A DNA stretch of 7,577 nt from assembly GCA_050701635.1 (NCBI GenBank), contig JBOGDF010000274.1, forward strand, positions 1-7,577, read 5' to 3'. Shown piece after piece: positions 5,865 through 7,577 of the stretch (positions within the stretch are counted from its first letter, which is position 1; every line of letters starts with the position of its first letter). The translations under genes and the position numbers were made by a program. The notes beneath the pieces are model-generated. The model saw only the letters and a list, made by a program, of their open reading frames with translations, had not been told where the DNA came from and ran no database searches. The DNA comes from WHSM01 sp050701635 (GTDB lineage: Bacteria > Actinomycetota > Actinomycetes > Mycobacteriales > Micromonosporaceae).

Positions 5865-5873
5865 CAGGGCTAC

Positions 5874-6077
5874 TCACGCCTGTCCCTCCTGTCCGGTCAT
5901 CGTGACCGCGTCCACCGGACACACCTCGACACACTCGCCGCAGCCGGTGCACAGCTCGGCGACGGCGTACAGCTGGCCGCCGTACGGGCGGATGGCGTGG
6001 GTGGGGCAGGTCAGCAGGCAGGCACCGCAGCCGGCGCAGCCGTCGAAGGCCACTCCTACCCCGGCGGGGGCGGTCAC
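5874..6077 (-). CDS. 2[4Fe-4S] ferredoxin of the cobalamin operon
   Basis: This 67-residue, bacterial-type ferredoxin has two complete cluster motifs: C14, C17, C20 with C24-Pro, and C43, C46, C49 with C53-Pro. It presumably carries electrons in the cytoplasm for a reductive or Fe-S-dependent step of corrin synthesis; the partner is not shown by the sequence. The start is GTG 6077, overlapping the upstream stop by 4 nt (GTGA), with GGGAGAGG at good spacing, so it is probably translationally coupled. Longer versions of this frame up to 6410 would overlap the CobJ domain and are rejected. The stop codon lies in the CTCAC shared with the insertion sequence, so the protein keeps its original C-terminus (GQEGQA). 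The last codons include AGGAGGG (5884-5890), formerly the cobH ribosome-binding site. Confidence 0.92.
   Translation of the reverse strand: MTAPAGVGVAFDGCAGCGACLLTCPTHAIRPYGGQLYAVAELCTGCGECVEVCPVDAVTMTGQEGQA
5884..5890 (-). promoter_or_regulatory. Stranded former ribosome-binding site of cobH
   Basis: AGGAGGG on the minus strand lies in the last codons of the ferredoxin gene. In the sequence rebuilt without the element it is 6 nt from the cobH GTG, matching the spacing before cbiX. It is now about 1.5 kb from cobH. Confidence 0.65.
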
Positions 6078-7576
6078 GGCGCCTCTCCCGGCATCCAGCG
6101 GTAGCCGCGGGGGGTGACCATCCGGCCGGCGACGGTCCGGGTGGTGCTGGCGCCGACCAGGACCACGGTGAGCATGTCCACCGCCGACGGGTCGGCGGCC
6201 AGCTCGGCGAGCGTGGTGACGGTCACCTGCTCGCCGGGGCGGGTCGCGTCGCGTACCAGCCCGACCGGGGTTTCCGGGGGCCGGTGCGCGGCGAAGATGC
6301 CGAGTGCCTTGGCGAGCTGCCAGTTCCGCTTCGCGCTGCGCGGGTTGTAGAGGCACGCCACCAGGTCGGCCTCCGCCACGGCACGTACCCGCTGCTCGAT
6401 CGCCGGCCACGGAGTGTGCAGATCGGACAGCGACAGGTACGCGTGGTCGTGCCCCAGCGGCGCACCCAGCAGCGACGAGGCGGCGAGCGCGGCGGTGATC
6501 CCGGGGACGCTGTCGACCTCCACGTCGGCACCGGCGAACTCGAGTGCGGGGCTGGCCATGGCGTACACCCCGGCGTCACCGGAGCCGATCAGCGCCACGG
6601 CGTGGCCTGCCGTGGCGAGCTCCGCGGCGGTACGAGCGCGGGCTTCCTCGGCGCCCAGGCCGCTGGCCTCGATCCGGGTGCCGGGGCGCAGCAGGTGCCG
6701 GATCTGGTCGACGTAGCTGTCCAGCCCGACCACGATGCTGGCGGCCCGCAGCGCGGCCACCGCACGCGGTGTCATCAGGTCCGCGGCGCCCGGGCCGAGC
6801 CCGACCACGGTCAGCCTGCCGCGCGGTGTCAGCCGGGCGATCGCCGCGGTGGCCATCGCCGATGCCCGCTTCGGCGCCACCAGCTCGGCCGTCCTGCCGT
6901 GCTGCCGGGCGGTCAGCAAGGCTGCGGCTTCGGCCACGCTCGGGGTGCCGACCGCGGCGCGTACCACCTCGGAAGGGTTGGGTACGTCGACCGCCGCCAG
7001 CGCGGCTGCGGGGTGCGTGACCAGCGACCACCCCCGGCGCCGCGCCAGCTCCCCGATGCCGGGCTCGCCGGCCTTGACGTCGGCGGTGGCCAGGCAGCGT
7101 ACGGACTCGGCAGCCAGCCCGGCGTCGACCAGCGCAGCATCGATCAGCGCCGCGATCTCGTCGGCGGGAGCGCCCCGGCTGGCGCCGACCCCGACCACCA
7201 GCGACGGCGGCCGGAACACCACTGTCGCCGGTACGCCGACCCGGTCCGTGATCGCGATGTCGTGCTCCGGCGCCGGCTCGTCGGCCGCTTCCGGCTTGCG
7301 GTCCGGCGCGGGCCCACGCTTCGCTTCCGGCGGCGGCGCCGGATCGGGCACCACGTTCGGCGGGAGCGCCGGGACCGGCCAGGCGCTGTCGGAGAGGAGC
7401 CGCAACGGCGCGCCGTCCAGCAGGGCTCGGGTCACCGCCGCCACCGATGCCCGGTCGGCGAGGCGGAACCCGAGCGCGGCGCCGTAGGTGTCGAGCGGCG
7501 AGATCCCGGTCGCGTCGGTGGCGGTGGTGACCACCGGCTCGGCGCCGAGCAGCTCGGCCAGCTGCGCGGCGAGCGC
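6074..7576 (-). CDS. CbiG-CobJ/CbiH fusion: cobalt-precorrin-5A hydrolase and precorrin-3B C17-methyltransferase (5' end outside window)
   Basis: The frame is open to the right edge (first whole codon at 7576), giving 500 visible residues. The sequence before GTG 7534 (ALAAQLAELLGAEP) continues directly into PVVTTATDATGISPLD, a CbiG N-domain signature, so the real start is outside. Residues below are counted from 7534. The rest of the CbiG N-domain runs to about 55; a Pro/Ala/charged linker spans about 55-95; the CbiG C-domain covers about 108-235 (LVVGVGASRGAPADEI, CLATADVKAGEPGIGELA). The SAM-dependent methyltransferase runs from 240 to 486, with VVGLGPGAADLMTP, the GSGDAGVYAMA loop, ACLYNPRS and VLVGAST typical of CobJ/CbiH. 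CbiG opens the ring-A lactone and releases the C-20 fragment; CobJ/CbiH methylates C-17 with ring contraction, the preceding step, so the fusion joins consecutive reactions. It overlaps the ferredoxin gene by 4 nt. Confidence 0.92.
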   Translation of the reverse strand, partial: ALAAQLAELLGAEPVVTTATDATGISPLDTYGAALGFRLADRASVAAVTRALLDGAPLRLLSDSAWPVPALPPNVVPDPAPPPEAKRGPAPDRKPEAADEPAPEHDIAITDRVGVPATVVFRPPSLVVGVGASRGAPADEIAALIDAALVDAGLAAESVRCLATADVKAGEPGIGELARRRGWSLVTHPAAALAAVDVPNPSEVVRAAVGTPSVAEAAALLTARQHGRTAELVAPKRASAMATAAIARLTPRGRLTVVGLGPGAADLMTPRAVAALRAASIVVGLDSYVDQIRHLLRPGTRIEASGLGAEEARARTAAELATAGHAVALIGSGDAGVYAMASPALEFAGADVEVDSVPGITAALAASSLLGAPLGHDHAYLSLSDLHTPWPAIEQRVRAVAEADLVACLYNPRSAKRNWQLAKALGIFAAHRPPETPVGLVRDATRPGEQVTVTTLAELAADPSAVDMLTVVLVGASTTRTVAGRMVTPRGYRWMPGEAP

Positions 7577-7577
7577 G

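Larger units (their letters stand above)
4344..5872 (+). mobile_element. IS110-family insertion sequence, about 1.53 kb, between the ferredoxin gene and cobH
   Basis: The element has a 254-bp non-coding left end, one transposase gene, and only about 10 bp after the stop codon: the layout of the IS110 subgroup, which carries a bridge RNA in the left end. There are no terminal inverted repeats. CTCAC occurs at both junctions (4344-4348 and 5873-5877), consistent with recombination at a CT core as in IS621; within these 5 bp the exact crossover is ambiguous, so the ends could shift by up to 3 bp. Deleting the element gives an uninterrupted operon junction with a GTGA overlap and a ribosome-binding site, which independently supports these boundaries. 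Transposase, predicted RNA and ends all look intact. Confidence 0.88.

Noticed and set aside
4345..5952. Long open frame of 535 codons on the minus strand across the insertion sequence.
   Set aside because: It is antisense to a transposase with clear catalytic motifs; its Gly/Val/Gln-rich sequence resembles no family and reflects high-GC codon bias.
5874..6410. A longer ferredoxin starting at 6410.
   Set aside because: The extra N-terminus is an out-of-frame reading of the CobJ domain; GTG 6077 has a ribosome-binding site and the operon's usual 4-nt overlap.
7532..7534. GTG 7534 as the true start of the CbiG-CobJ fusion.
   Set aside because: The 14 codons upstream in the same frame read as CbiG sequence and are open to the window edge, so the gene continues outside.

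Overview
The window is about 70% GC with codon use typical of actinomycetes. Gene content and frequent GTAC-containing codons suggest a Micromonospora-like actinobacterium; this is inference, because nothing in the window fixes the species.

Layout. (1) About 1-2556, minus strand: most of a large multidomain regulator (zinc ribbons, class III cyclase domain, AAA-type ATPase, TPR-like repeats), cut by the left edge. (2) 2666-2821, plus strand and divergent from it: a 51-residue acidic, threonine-rich peptide built on a repeated GRGPSKTEP unit; family not recognised. (3) 2840-7577, minus strand: a cobalamin (corrin ring) operon read right to left: a CbiG-CobJ/CbiH fusion (cut by the right edge), a 2[4Fe-4S] ferredoxin, CobH/CbiC and a CbiX cobaltochelatase with a MXCXXC motif and a His-rich tail. 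CbiX, CbiG and CbiH/CobJ point to the early-cobalt ('anaerobic') route. (4) About 4344-5872, plus strand: an IS110-family insertion sequence between the ferredoxin and cobH genes.

The most informative part is the insertion sequence. Its 254-bp left end folds on paper into a 5' hairpin and two arms with internal loops, the architecture of the IS621 bridge RNA. The second loop matches the element's own ends: an 8-nt identity plus two wobbles to the right end, and 7 nt to the left end. The first loop carries a 7-nt complement to the right half of the insertion site. A perfect TTGACA overlaps the transposase stop codon, placed to drive the RNA when the ends join in a circle. This is a sequence-level prediction of a programmable, RNA-guided recombinase; the left target guide does not match the present flank well.

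Removing the element rebuilds a 4-nt GTGA stop/start overlap between the ferredoxin and cobH genes, like the two other junctions of the operon, and puts an AGGAGGG ribosome-binding site 6 nt before the cobH GTG. Both coding sequences survived because the CTCAC at the junction (GTGAG on the gene strand) is present at both ends, but cobH lost its ribosome-binding site and its tight coupling to the upstream gene.
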